This document shows positions 11,652 through 23,916 of a stretch of DNA of 64,000 nt, piece after piece (position 1 is the first letter of the stretch; each line of letters begins with the position of its first letter). The notes beneath the pieces were generated by a model. That model had not been told where the DNA came from. It worked only from the letters and a program-made list of their open reading frames with translations, and did not search any database. The translations under genes and the position numbers were made by a program. This DNA comes from Gonocerus acuteangulatus (Eukaryota > Arthropoda > Insecta > Hemiptera > Coreidae): NCBI GenBank assembly GCA_946811695.1, contig OX328124.1, positions 88,043,972 to 88,107,971 on the forward strand, in the 5' to 3' direction.

Positions 11652-12803
11652 TCTACTATATATTTGCCAAATACCACTCACTCACTCACTGACCTATCAT
11701 CGCCCAGCCCAAGCCGCTCGACAGAACATTTTGAAATTTTGCATGGCCACTCCCTATATAACGTAGGCACTCACTAAGAAAGGATTTTTTGATATTCGAA
11801 TTTTTAAGTATTTTTAGAGGGGTTTAAAGTTTGAGTTGGTTAGAGCATGCAAGCCTAGGCAGCAAGCGTTGCTAGGACGACAACAGAACAGCTGTTACCG
11901 TACATTATCTATTTCATAGTATTATTTTTAATTGAGGTTAATTTCCACTATGATGGCAGTCCTTGAATTACTAGAAATAAACTGTCACTCATAGAGTTTT
12001 AATTGCGTTTCTTTTCTCCCTGTTCCCGTCAGATAGGCTTGCCATATTTTTGGAGAGTTAAACCGAGACACATTAATATGGGATGGGCATTCCAGGGGTG
12101 GTTGGGAATAAAAAGAGTACAAATTATAAGCAAAATGGTGAGTTTTAAGCCTAGAAAGTAACGGGAAGGGGGGATCCTGAACTTTTAGTTTACCCAAACC
12201 TTAAAAATAAGAACGGAACTTTTTTTTCTACTTGATTTTCTTAAAAAAATCTCTCAGCCAAATAGTAGTGTCTGGCAGCTGGCAGCGCTGTGCAGGTAGT
12301 TCCAGCGTTTTACAGTTAGATTACTTCTCATATCTTTGACACTGTGAGCAGTAGTAAAAATGTTGATTGTAGAAAAGTAACCGATTTATAAAAGATTCTT
12401 ATAAACATGAATTCATTACTTTTTACATCTTACAGCCTTTTCCGGGACATTGATAAAACCGGGCGGGACACCGAAACAGTTGCAAAATACCGGGATGTCC
12501 CGGTCAAACCGTGATGTATGGTAAGCCTATCCTTAGAGTTTTCTAGGTGAGGCAATAATATCCGGAACCCTTGCACAGCCTCCTCGCCTATAACCTTGGC
12601 AATGCTCGCAAATATAATGGGTGTTTCCAAATAACTTTTTGGAAACATAAACTTTAAATTTTAACGCCCATTGAATAACATATAGTATGACGGGAACAGT
12701 GCTATAATAAACTGCACAAAATTGTATAGTAACGTAATTTTAAAGAAACAACGCAATAAAATAACTACTTATCTGCCGTGACGAAGCACGGGTATTCAGC
12801 TAG
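11652..12803 (+). mobile_element. Non-autonomous Helitron with a nested insertion
   Basis: The 5' end is TCTACTATATATTTGCCAAA, flanked by A (11651). The 3' end has a hairpin, CCGTG at 12776-12780 pairing with CACGG at 12787-12791, then TATTCAGCTAG, flanked by T (12804). A second member of the family at 47245-48148 shares both termini and much of the interior, including GATGGCAG.CCTTGAATTAC. This copy is interrupted by a TIR element at about 12001-12533 and its small ORF is frameshifted. Confidence 0.85.
11992..12542. mobile_element. Nested TIR DNA transposon, non-autonomous
   Basis: The sequence TAGAGTTTT occurs at both ends of the insert (11992-12000 and 12534-12542), and the Helitron copy at 47.5 kb lacks the segment. 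Inside it, AGATAGGCTTGCCATA (12031) and the inverse of TATGGTAAGCCTATCC (ending 12532) form terminal inverted repeats. The ~30 bp between the left duplication and the left TIR is unexplained. A 9-bp duplication is close to the 8 bp usual for hAT elements, so hAT-like is an inference. Confidence 0.6.
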
Positions 12804-13500
12804 TTTGTGTATAAAAAAATGCACAAAACATTTTATTACTGCCTCATAAAACACGTTTTTTTATTATCTTAATACTATGGAAGCACTGAAATCCAATATT
12901 TGAGGCTCTTCTTTTTTTATTTTGCCTCCTACAATTCTACAATCATTCAAAAAGTCTCGATAAATCAGGGGAAGGTGTTTACATCACCTAGAATTCTCTC
13001 AAGTAAGAAACTCATTCCTTATAAAATAAAACCCAAAATGACTTCTTAGATTGGACCAGGAAGGAAGTGAATGGATCCCTAAAAGCTCCGGGGATGATCC
13101 TTCAACTTTTCATGGACTATTGTTCGGAGGTACTATTACTGAAGTTGGTAGATCGTCAGTCGGGTTAATCCATTCACGACTCGGATGATAGAACTTTATA
13201 TCTTCTCTCTGTGTTCTGTTTGAATGAGCTATTCTAATCTTGCAATCCTCAGAGGATATTCTTATCAAGATAGTCCTAGTAATGCCTCATTCGGATTCAA
13301 ACCCTCATTTATACTCAGGGAGTCTAAAGCACAGAACGTTATATTAATATTCTAGAAGGATTCAAGATCTTTAGGTCTATTGGGATGTGGTAGATGAATA
13401 TAATAGCAAGTTAGTAAGCACACAGAGGCAGGTAAAAGTATTTTTATGTCACCCATATTCTATACATATAATACAAATTTAACGGATGTCTGTACATGGA
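12804..13500. other. No recognisable feature
   Basis: AT-rich non-coding sequence. Confidence 0.45.
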
Positions 13501-13940
13501 AGATATAAGAGAAGAAATATTACTGGGGGCCTTTATCAATGCAATAGCACCCTGAACAATGATAGTTAGAATTTTTGTCTGTTTGTCAGAAACAGCTTAT
13601 CCGATTTAGGTGCAGTTTTCATTAATATATAATAATATATTTTGGTGAGCTTCACTTAATTTAGTGTTTGTTTCGTGGCAATAGGTTTATAAATAAAAAC
13701 GGTATGCCAATGTTTAAGAATCACGTCTACGTTTGTAGGTTGTAGCCGAGAGCCGTTACTTCCCCCGATCTAACCTCCTCAGATATTGATGGTGCAATAA
13801 TGTCAAATTTTTGGCAAGACCTCATCCTTAAGCTGACGTACATGGAAGTTAATATAAATTATATGTAACGGATGAATATTTTTGGTGCACTTTATTAAAG
13901 CAATAACTCTCAAAACAATGATTGTTAGAATTGTTGTCTG

Positions 13941-13945
<5 letters not shown>
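13500..13945 (+). repeat. Diverged direct repeat pair
   Basis: Around 13480-13610 and 13790-13945 the same blocks recur: ACGGATG, GTACATGGAAG, TTTATCAATGCAATAG against TTTATTAAAGCAATAA, and AACAATGATTGTTAGAATTG. The origin is unknown; it could be transposon remnants. Confidence 0.5.

Positions 13946-13947
<2 letters not shown>

Positions 13948-14006
<59 letters not shown>
13948..14006. repeat. (TA)n microsatellite
   Basis: A pure TA dinucleotide run of about 56 bp. Confidence 0.95.
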
Positions 14007-14009
<3 letters not shown>

Positions 14010-15101
14010 ATAATATGAAATAAAAAGAAATATTATATAGCCACACGTTGATGTGCCAAAATGTTATAATATTAATAAAAATGTTTTATTTTTAATAAGT
14101 TTATTTACGTTACGCCTCTACGTTAGGAGCCAATATAATAAAAATTTTATAATATTTAATTTTAAAAACTTTTTATCTAAGGGATCGGGTTCGAGTCCAG
14201 TAAAGTAAAACAAAGATAATTTTAAATAATAAAAAACCGAACCAAAAGAAAAAACTCATAGATAAGTTATATTCAGGCATAGGATAAACAAGCATTACCT
14301 GATATAAAGCCAGCTCGGTATTAACTGCATAGGACAGGATCTTCGTTACAACTGTATCTTCATTAACAGATTGAGCCTAGGCTTCATGAAAACTGATGAC
14401 CATCTGAGACTAGCTGTACACTGAACTAGAGCGGCATTAGGAATGCGTTGTTTCATGGCGGGAGCGTCCTACCGGTCTTCAATGCTACCTGTTTATACTG
14501 CTTGACAAATATAACAAATAATATTTGTTTATCTCAATGAATTTAACATATCAATGAGCTTTTTGATTTTCCGAATTTTCTGTGTTAATTTTAAAACTTT
14601 TAAATATGTAATGTAAAATATCATTACAATATATATATATCTATATATATACATACAGTAAGGCCAATTTTTTTAAAATACCCAAACGACGGTATTTATA
14701 GTCCTATAGAAACCAAAAGATATAGCCAAAAACTGCTGCCCATAGCCACTATTCGACGCGGTCGAAGTTGCGGGCACAATAATAATGTTGGTAATTATAT
14801 TAACCTACTGCCGGGCACCTGGCTTCGATATTTGTTGTGTTTATGGGGGTGGCCTTTTGTGGATTTTTCTAATCAGCTTAGGTAATCCTAGCTCCCACTA
14901 TTTCCGAACCTTATGATCCATCACTATTACCAGTATGTAGCCTATAAGCCACTATTCAGTCTTGAATGGCGAATCTTATCCTGGCCCAAGGAGTGAAGTA
15001 CGCAACAGGTAGCGTTCATCAGGCTAGAAAAAACGAGTAGAACCTTGTTACCTTTGTGAAACACATAAATTGAATAACCCCCATCCCTTAAGTGACAAAC
15101 A
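14007..15101. other. No recognisable feature
   Basis: Non-coding sequence, with a minor TA-rich patch near 14629-14652. Confidence 0.4.
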
Positions 15102-15290
15102 CTATTTTTTTATTTTTTTTTTTTACGGCGCATCGACAAATCGTGGCCATTAGCGCCGACGTCCAGGGTGCAGTCAGGAATTTTTTCAGCGAGCCCTTAG
15201 ATGAGAAAATTCCTGTCGCCGGTGGGGATCGAACCCACCATCTCCCGCTTATGAATCTAGCGCGCTAGCCACTAGACCACGGGAGACCCC
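15102..15290 (-). repeat. tRNA-derived SINE with shared 3' tail
   Basis: On the minus strand it begins GGGGTCTCCCGTGGTCTAGT, holding an A box (TGGTCTAGTGG) and a B box (GGTTCGATCCC). A short body follows, then the tail GGCGCTAATGGCC...GATGCGCCGT and poly-A. The body also resembles the copies at 31.1, 33.0 and 38.1 kb. It is not a functional tRNA gene: the fold continues into the SINE body rather than a terminator. Confidence 0.85.
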
Positions 15291-16043
15291 GACAAACACT
15301 ATTGTTGCAAAAAATGCATTAACCAACTGGATACAAATCGAAGTGGGGACGAAGAAGAAACTTTATTTAACTCCATTTAATTTAATTTGTTATAATGGAA
15401 TGTTCTGTTTTTGTCGTTAGTCAGTACAGAAGTTTATTGTTCATTAGTTAAGTTTTGTCACAAAACATATTACACTTACCTGATTATGTGCTAGTATATT
15501 ATTTTTAGTAGTGGTGTAATTATGTATTAGAAAATGAAAAGTTTGAATATCTTTAAACGTAACATTCTTGTTAATTATTTTTTATAAAATATTTAGTTTC
15601 ATCTCCAATTCAACATGCTTTTTACCAGTTGTAGAATGAAAGCGGCCATATTTTTTATAATTCACAATGATCTTCTAAATGCAACATTTCTCTAATAACA
15701 GAAACCAAGAAATCACAAAAGTAACAACGAAATCACACCACTTGGAGGGTTTGCCCTAAAACCCACAAGCCAGGCCAAAATATTTAAACTGACCCTTAAA
15801 GCAGCAACCTTTATTTTCTTGTAAAACAAATAGCTAAATACTATGCCAAATGATAAAACCAGTAAAATCGGGTTACAGAAAATTAGTACTCGATATTGAA
15901 GTAATTCCTATATACTGGCCCCAAGGAAACGAGGATATGGAGGAGCACAGGGACCTGACAGGGGCAACAATAACTCACAATTGCAAACGTTTTTGTCGAG
16001 AGTGAAGGACGACCTATGGTGGATTTTACCATTCTACAGACTA
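15291..16043. other. No recognisable feature
   Basis: Non-coding sequence with no repeat that I can relate to the rest of the window. Confidence 0.4.
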
Positions 16044-16051
16044 TCTCAGCT

Positions 16052-16375
16052 CAGAGTTGGGCAAACGTTAGAGCGCGCTAAAAGCTGATACCTCTCCGCT
16101 AATTTAGCGAAACTGTAGAAAGCCAGCGCTAATAATTAGCGGTTAGCGGCGGCAGTGCGCTAACCGCTAATCTATTTATGAAATATCGTAATTGCTAATA
16201 GCTTAAGCTATAGTTACAACTTGTAACTATAGAAATTACGATATTTCATAAATAGATTAGCGGTTAGCGCACTGCCGCCGCTAACCGCTAATTATTAGCG
16301 CTGGCTTTCTACAGTTTCGCTAAATTAGCGGAGAGGTATCAGCTTTTAGCGCGCGCTAACGTTTGCCCAACTCTG
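16052..16375. mobile_element. hAT-type foldback MITE, 324 bp
   Basis: The arms are 142 bp each (16052-16193 and 16234-16375), inverted, and differ at about one position. The termini are CAGAGTTGGGCAAACG. The flanks carry an 8-bp target duplication, TCTCAGCT, at 16044-16051 and 16376-16383. Eight-bp duplications and CAG-type ends are typical of hAT elements. The 40-bp centre holds its own perfect 12-bp palindrome (CTATAGTTACAA and its inverse). There is no coding capacity. The arms are rich in TTAGCG motifs. Confidence 0.95.
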
Positions 16376-16383
16376 TCTCAGCT

Positions 16384-17089
16384 CTCTTCCTGGAAAAACC
16401 TTATCGCTTTATTATTATTTTTGAATGAATTAGTTTTTGAGGTAGTGGAGTTTTTACAAGTGTAATAACAATGTTGTAGCAGCATACTAGGATTAGTGTA
16501 TTGTAGACATAAATGAACAATTCGTGATTACAACTACAGCACAATGCGCTAAAAAAACGTTATGCACTCATAGTTCATGGAAAAGAGTAGATGCTGTAGC
16601 CGAAATAATGTAGATTTCATTAGCCAAAGAAACTACGAGAGAACTTTAAAACAAAATTTGAATGAAGAAATAGTTTATACAAGAGTAATTAAGACATAAG
16701 TATACGCAAAATTAAACAGAAGTATTCGGGGCCCAGAACGGAAAACATTAAAATTTCAGATCAATATAATTATGAAACAATTTTAAGGAGCATATTAAAA
16801 AATACAAACATAAAAGTCCGTCACGCAGGAGCTGCATAACTAAGCACTTTCCTCAGAAGTTGATTAGTGTAGACTGCTTTCCAGAATAATTTGCTTAAAA
16901 TATCCTATATAAATAAAATAAAAACATGAATAGTTCTCTTTTAATTTTGTAATGAGTAACTGCTCAATTATTAATTTTGTAATTAATTTGCTTCCAGAGT
17001 TATGATTATACATAATACTGTACTACTTAATAGATACAAAAAAACTTTATATTTTCAAAAACTCTGGCCGCTATCGTGTTAACAGACAG

Positions 17090-17092
<3 letters not shown>
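16384..17092. other. Mostly featureless; possible family A terminus near 16815
   Basis: AAAAGTCCGTCACGCAGGAG at about 16815 resembles the outer end of family A (19986 and 39290). Nothing else is recognised. Confidence 0.4.

Positions 17093-17094
<2 letters not shown>

Positions 17095-17136
<42 letters not shown>
17095..17136. repeat. (TA)n microsatellite
   Basis: A TA dinucleotide run directly preceding a LINE relic. Confidence 0.95.
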
Positions 17137-17137
<1 letters not shown>

Positions 17138-17139
<2 letters not shown>

Positions 17140-17290
17140 TTGTGAACTGTGAACTGGAGGAAGAAGACTTGGAGCATCTGCTGTGGCGATGTCCTGAATG
17201 CACCAACCTCAGAAATACTCTGAAACCCACTATTGATGAACACACCAACAACTCCGCAACTTATTATTTGCCTTTTGCATTTGCCTGAAT
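17138..17290 (+). pseudogene. LINE ORF2 C-terminal relic
   Basis: The frame reads VNCELEEEDLEHLLWRCPEC then NLRNTLKP and stops at 17286-17288. An acidic stretch followed by (T/D)LEHLLxxCP is common at the C-terminal Cys/His motif of LINE ORF2 proteins. Only about 50 residues survive and nothing upstream of the (TA)n run continues the frame. I read it as a 5'-truncated LINE end, with modest confidence. Confidence 0.45.
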
Positions 17291-17344
17291 ATACTGAAGA
17301 AAAGAGGCAACCGCAATGAATAGTGGCTGAACCGAACAATCAGT

Positions 17345-18354
17345 TCTTAATTAATTTATATTATAAAAGTGTACTCTATTTTATTTATTTATTTTTTTAT
17401 AAGAGTCTACTCTAATTTACGTACAATGATCTGTATATACTTACCCCGACCATATTTGTAAGAACAATGTTCAATCACAAATAAATATTATTATTAAATA
17501 AATTTTAACGGGGGTCATTTTTGGTGTCTAAAGATTCGATGAAATTTTTCAAAAATTCCGTCATGAGTGCAACCTCAATAGCTACTTTCCTTCAGAGGAA
17601 AGTGCTAAAAGTCTAACACTTGTGCATAAACATGTTATAGTAAATACTGGACAATAACTACATTTCTTCGGAAAGTGATAAAACAACAAACAGATAATCA
17701 ACAATTCAATAGTGTAGGTGATTTTAAGCAAAAGTTCTACCCATAATTGAAGGTTTGCTAAAAACTGTATTGGAGTGGTTCCAAGCAGAATCCAGTGACA
17801 TTGGGAGTGGTATTGATGGGGCGGAGAATAAAATATTACCTAGTTTATATGATTTTCAGGAATATAATTTTCTATATTACATTTTAATTCTTTATACTCA
17901 CAAAAAAAATCTAAAACAGTGCATATTTTTATTCGTTAAACTCCAGATATTGATTGTATTTTTTAATTAAGATTTGTTTTCCCATTACTTCTTTTATATT
18001 GGTCTGTGTGCCACCAAATCAGATATAAAATTTGTGATGCCTCAAATTTTCAAATAATTCTTTGTAGAAAGGATGTTAAAAGAAAATCATACGCCACACA
18101 GCGACTAGGAGGCATGTGATTGCGAGCAAACATGTACATTATATTAAAATTATTAAAACATATTATGTTACAAATATCAGTTTCATTGAAAGTTTACATT
18201 CGACTATATCATGATTCTAAGCCTTTAGAAATATTATTCAAAATGGTAAAGGAATAGTTTTTTTCTTAATTCAAGCACTTTTTAGCATAAATATGCTTTA
18301 GCGGTGACTAAACTGGAAAAAAAACGTTACAAAAAAGTTACACAAAAAATTGTC
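17345..18354. other. No recognisable feature
   Basis: AT-rich non-coding sequence. The frame at 17755-17970 opens on a non-ATG codon and matches nothing I know. Confidence 0.4.
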
Positions 18355-18520
18355 CGCAGTGGCGTTCGCACATGCACAGTAGCGTTCGCGCATCGCAGTG
18401 GTCATGTACGAAAAAGAAGACTATGTGTCACAAAAAAGTGTCCGCTGGCGTTCGCGCATTCGCAGTGGCGTTCGCGTATGCGAAGAGGCCATGTACGAAA
18501 AAGAAGACTATATGTTATGC
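18355..18520 (+). repeat. 84-bp minisatellite, two copies
   Basis: CATGTACGAAAAAGAAGACT occurs twice, 84 bp apart (about 18404 and 18488). Each copy is preceded by GCG-rich GTGGCGTTCGCG motifs that themselves recur. An open frame crosses it (18304-18534), giving a basic HVRKRRL repeat, but it starts on a non-ATG codon and is probably incidental. Confidence 0.7.
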
Positions 18521-19985
18521 AGTGCATTATATAGGTTTGTCGGGTGGACCTAAAGCATATTTATGTTCCTGAATTTGAGCAGAAGGCTCTAAACGAAATA
18601 TTTTTTTTCTTAATTTATTTATTTACTTAACCATTTTTTGAAATGTTTTGAAAATAAAATGCAGAGGATCTATTTTGCCTACTCCCTGATCAAGAAAAAT
18701 ATGAAAGTACGACTGAAATACTGAACAATAAGCAATGAACACTATTATAATCCTAGTTGTGCAAATTCAATTACTCAAAAAATAACAAAAATTACATTGT
18801 ATTTACAGACGCAGTATACAGATTCAGCCGCAAAACATGCCATGACAGCTAAGAAAAACGATTGATGCTCGATTGTAGAAATTATATAAATCGTAAAACT
18901 TTTAACATGAACGGAGAAAATAATTTTACATGTACTGCAAAACAATTTTATAAAATTAGAAGATAAAATTTGTGTTTGGAGATGAACCAAAGATAGAACA
19001 TCAATATAGGTGCTATGATAGTAGAGAGCACTTCAAAATCTTGTTCCAGCCGCGTTTAATATGTAACTGGAAGCCGTAGAACCAACAATAGCAGCGTTTT
19101 CACCAAACCACAGACACTGACGTAATCAAATGTGCAAACTCTCTGTGGTTACTCAAGTAATTATAGACTATGTTACATATACAGCCATTAATTACTCACG
19201 TTTTCCGTAAAATAACTAATTTCCATACAATATACGTTGTGGATTGATTCATTGTATAAATTCGAACCATTATTATTATACCATTATTATAAAATAACAC
19301 TATAATGAAAAGGTACGCCTTTAGGTCATGGAAAATGGCTATAAGAAATTTATAGATATTTTTTCCTTTTATATGAACACTATTTTATAATTGAAAACTA
19401 AAAAATGTTGAAGGCAAATTGCTTCATCTGATCCCTTGAAAATTGAATTCGAATAATTTATACATTTCAGCTTTCCGTTATCACTTCCTCGGCTTCTGTT
19501 TTGCTGGTCTTTGGCGAGTTTAATTGACAGCGTCAATATTTCTATTATTCCTGCCACCAGGAACACGTTTAAGTTTAATTTTCCCAAAAATATGAGGCAA
19601 ATTATAATAAATTATGTTTAATGATGGAAAGTGTTCATAATAAAAAAAGAATATCAATGAACTTAATTTCAATAGCCTTCATTCAATTGAGACAAAAGTT
19701 TGTTTTCATTATTGTATAACTCGCTTCCAAAAACGTTAAGATCGTTTATAGAAAGATCCAGGGTGCGTTTCATAATCACTAGCCGATAAGTGGTTACAGA
19801 TTAAATAAATACGTTAGATTAAATAAATAAAAGAACATTTTAGCTGTTCTGGATATTGTGATGTTCGCTTCTAACGATATAAATGTACAAGTCGCTTGGT
19901 TATCGTTATAATAGGAATCTACTGTAGTTCTGTGAATAAATGTTCAGATTTTGTTTTTCAAATTCCCTGAACCCCTCTAATACAT
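18521..19985. other. No recognisable feature
   Basis: Non-coding AT-rich sequence. Small minus-strand frames (18775-18990, 19369-19587) show no recognisable domain. Confidence 0.4.
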
Positions 19986-20109
19986 AAAAAAAGTCCGTCT
20001 CGCAGGACTGCATCATCTTAGCGCGGTTCCGTTCATATCCCTAGTCTAATTTGGAAAGATTAAAATAGAAGCAGTTATTATTTTGGTTCCACCAGTCTTT
20101 TTTTTTAAA

Positions 20110-20265
20110 TTAATTATTATAATGGCGTGTCAACCCTTAAGGTCACTAACGCCATTCCTGTGAGTAGTAAAGTCTTGAAAGGTCATGATTTACAATCTTA
20201 CCTGGAAGGGTCCGCTACACTAGAAACAGACCCGCTAGTGACAAGGTCTTGGAATCTTGGAAATC
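20110..20265 (-). repeat. SINE-like insertion with unknown head
   Basis: The reverse complement ends GGCGTTAGTGACCTTAAGGG then GACACGCCATT and an A/T-rich tail. This is a diverged version of the hairpin tail on the tRNA- and 5S-SINEs. The same insertion lies at the equivalent place in the minus-strand family A copy (39010-39170), so it predates the spread of the family. I cannot identify a tRNA or 5S head. Confidence 0.5.
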
Positions 20266-21014
20266 TATATTTCTAACATTAAATTGTTTTTCTTATTTTT
20301 CTTAACCTGTTTTATTTTCAAATACATTATCCAACAATAAGCAATTAAAAAATAACAAGGAATAAAAAACAGACAAAAAGAACAGTTGGAATAAGCGAAA
20401 TCAATTACTTTAAAGTTTTAAGCTCTTATTTCTCCGATTGACATCGCCTAATCAAAACTTTCATTAGAATCTTTTTTTTAGAGCATTTAATAGGCTTTCT
20501 AATGGTATTCTTCCGTTTACCAAGATTCTCAACCTTTTTCGAGATATTAAGGAAAGTAAACAAAGTTACTAAAACTTTTTATGTCTGTTAATAAAATATT
20601 TTATTCTAACCCTTCCTTAACTCCAAACGTAACCAAAATTTCAACATATTAGTTTTGATGAAAGTAGAACATGCAGAAAATGTTTCAACTGAATCCCATG
20701 ATTCTAAATACCCAAACCAAAAACGGTATTCAAAAAATATTTTTCCAATTTTCTCGAAAACGGTTAAAGATATCGCCTTGAAAATTGTTTTATTCGTTTT
20801 CCTAGCCCAGGAGTCATATAAAACGAGTACTTAGAAGCTTATGAACTCAAAAACGTAAGCGTTACGATTTTTTTTTGCGCGAATTTCGCCCCAAACGCCA
20901 TCTTCCAGTAGGCGGATTTTGCTGGTTAACGAACTTGACCTTTCAAATTGGACGAAGGATTTTTGTAATTTCATCAAAATCGGACCATTCGTCTTCTATC
21001 TAGAGAGCGAACAG

Positions 21015-21018
<4 letters not shown>

Positions 21019-21104
<86 letters not shown>
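21019..21104. repeat. (TA)n tract inside family A
   Basis: TA dinucleotides with TAAATAAATATATACA interruptions, located between GAACAGACAAA and CAAATTTGAACC as in every family A copy here. Confidence 0.95.
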
Positions 21105-21105
<1 letters not shown>

Positions 21106-21539
21106 AATTTGAACCACCGTTATTTTCGGTCTCTAGGGGTTCTGAAACGCGAAATTTTCTAGTCGGCACTTCTGTATTGTTTCATTGTATCAACCCTATA
21201 AGCGGGGTTCCTCCCTATGGGGGAGGGAGGAACCGCGCTAAAACGGTATTCAAAAACTATTTTCTAAATTTTCTCGAAAACGGTTAAAGCTATCGCCTTG
21301 AAAATGGTTTCATTCGTTTTCCTAGCCCAAGAAGCATAAAAAACGAGTACTTACAAGCTTATGAACTCAAAAACGTAAGCGTTACGATTTTTTTTGCACG
21401 AATTTCGCCCCAAACGCCATCTTCCAGTGGGCGGAGTTTGCTGGTTAACGAACTTGACCTTTCAAATTAGACGATAGATTTTTGTACCAAATTTCATCAA
21501 AATCGGACCATTCGTCTAGGAGCTACAGAGCGAACAGAC

Positions 21540-21724
<185 letters not shown>

Positions 21725-21825
21725 AATTTGAACCACCGTTATTTTCGGTCTCTAGGGGTTCTGAAACGCGAAATTTTCTAGTCGGCACTTCCGGATTGTT
21801 TCATTGTATCAACCTTATAAGCGGC

Positions 21826-23137
21826 TATGGCTAATAAAGCCTATCTAATGGATACAGAAGGACCAAGAACAAGTCTTCAAGGTCGACTGGAATCCCCGGC
21901 CTAATAAAGCCTATATAGAATAATATGCCTAATAAAGCCTATCTAGTCGATACAGAAGGACCAAGAACAAGTCTTCTAGATCGACTAGATTCCCCTGCCT
22001 AATAAAGCCTAAATAGAATAATACGGCTAATAAAGGCTGTCTAATGGATACAGAAGGACAAAGAACAAATATTTAAGATTAAGTAGTATCTCCTGCCTAA
22101 TTAAGCCTATATAGAATATTATGTCTAATAAAGCCTATCTAGTGGACACAGAAGGACCAAGATCCAGAATCTATGATTGAGTAGAATCCTCTGCCTAATA
22201 AATCCTATATAGGACAATATGGTGAATAAAGCCTATCTTGTCGATAAAGAAGGACCAAGAATAAGTATTTAAGATCGACTAGAATCCCCTTCCTAATAAC
22301 GCCTATATAGAATAATATGCCTAATAAAGCCAATCTAGTGGATACAGAAGGATCAAGAACAAGTTCTCAAAATTGAGTAGATACCACTCCCTAATAAAGC
22401 CTATATAGAAGAATATAACTTATAAAGCCAATCTAGTGGATACAGAAGGATCAAGAACAAGTTCTCAAAATTGAGTAGATACCACTGCCTAATATAGCCT
22501 ATATAGAAGAATATAACTTAAAAAGCCAATCTAGTGGATACAGAAGGATCAAGAACAAGTTCTCAAAATTGAGTAGATACCACTTCCTAATAAAGCCTAT
22601 ATAGAAGAATATAACTTATAAAGCCAATCTAGTGGATACAGAAGGTTCAAGAACAAGTTCTCAAAATTGAGTAGACACCACTGCCTAATAACGCCTATAT
22701 AGAATAATATGCCTAATAAAGCCAATCTAGTGAATACAGAAGGTTCAAGAACAAGTTCTCAAAATTGAGTAGATACCACTGCCTAATAAAGCCTATATAG
22801 AAGAATATAACTTATAAAGCCAATCTAGTGGATACAGAAGGATCAAGAACAAGTTCTCAAAATTGAGTAGATACCACTGCCTAATAACGCCTATGTAGAA
22901 TATTATGCCTAATAAAGCCAATCTAGTGAATACAGAAGGATCAAGAACAAGTTCTCAAAATTGAGTAGATACCACTACCTAATAAAGCCTATATAGAAGA
23001 ATATGCCTAATAAAGCCAACCTAGTGGATTCAGAAGGATCAAGAACAAGTTCTCAAAATTAAGTAGATACCACTGCCTAATAAAGCCTATATAGAATAAT
23101 ATGCCTAATAAAGTCAATAGAGTAAATACAAATTGAA
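21826..23137 (+). repeat. Satellite array, ~98-bp monomer, block 1
   Basis: The monomer contains CCTAATAAAGCCTATATAGA and, half a unit later, CCTAATAAAGCCTATCTAGT plus GGATACAGAAGGACCAAGAA. Each monomer is therefore itself built from two related half-units sharing CCTAATAAAGCCTAT. From about 22320 to 23100 the copies are much more alike and carry private variants (GCCAATCTAGTGG, TTCTCAAAATTGAGTAG), showing a recent local amplification inside an older diverged array. Confidence 0.95.
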
Positions 23138-23916
23138 CAAGAACAAGTCTTGAGGAAATCTTTTTTTCTTCAATTTAAATACTTTTATCAATATTTAGTC
23201 AATAAACCTGTGTTTTTTAATCGCTAATTTATGAATCGGTTCATAACTAAACAGTCGTTATAATTGGTTAGTATATATCCAGTGTTTAAAAATATTGATT
23301 GCTTATTGATGAATCGGTTTACAACCAAATAGTCTTTATGAATATTTAATATATATCTTATACGGAATCACCTGCAACTCTTGATCGCTAATTTATGGAT
23401 CCGCTCATAACTAAATAGTCGTTAATAATAGTCGTACAAAGAAAACTGTTGATTGCTAATTTATGTATATTTTGACAACTAATTAATCTTTATCAATATT
23501 TACAATATAATCTATGTTATGTTATGTCTGAATCTAGGTCAGTTTAAGAAATTTTAGTGAACGAAATCTCAAAGTTGCTCTACCTACTCTTGCAAGGCTT
23601 TGTATTTGTGTCGGAAGATACCTGTGTTACATTACCCTACAAGGGTTACTTCTCTTGAGGATTAACTCCTAGCAGGTAAATTTCTAGTAAACCCTCTGTT
23701 TGTTTGGGACTGAACTGACTGTCAATTCGTTCATAGTATCTAACCGTTGTAAAGTTTATTTTCTACATTTAGGAATTAATATACATATGTAGACTAAATC
23801 ATAGCAATTGTCTACCTTCGCCGTCGGTGATCTTAACAATGTAGACTCGCTAATGTTATCTGACCTTAGATAAATCGTAATTACAATTTGCTGCGACAAC
23901 ACAACATTTTATCAGA
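23138..23916 (+). repeat. Spacer with a second, degenerate tandem repeat
   Basis: The spacer splits the satellite. From about 23220 to 23510 it holds about four diverged units of 70-120 bp, each with CGCTAATTTATGAATCGG, CATAACTAAA and AGTCGTTA or relatives. The rest (23520-23916) shows no repeat. Confidence 0.7.

Noticed and set aside
12430..12648. 72-codon minus-strand frame
   Set aside because: It spans the TIR of the nested element and its junction with the Helitron, so it is not a conserved unit.
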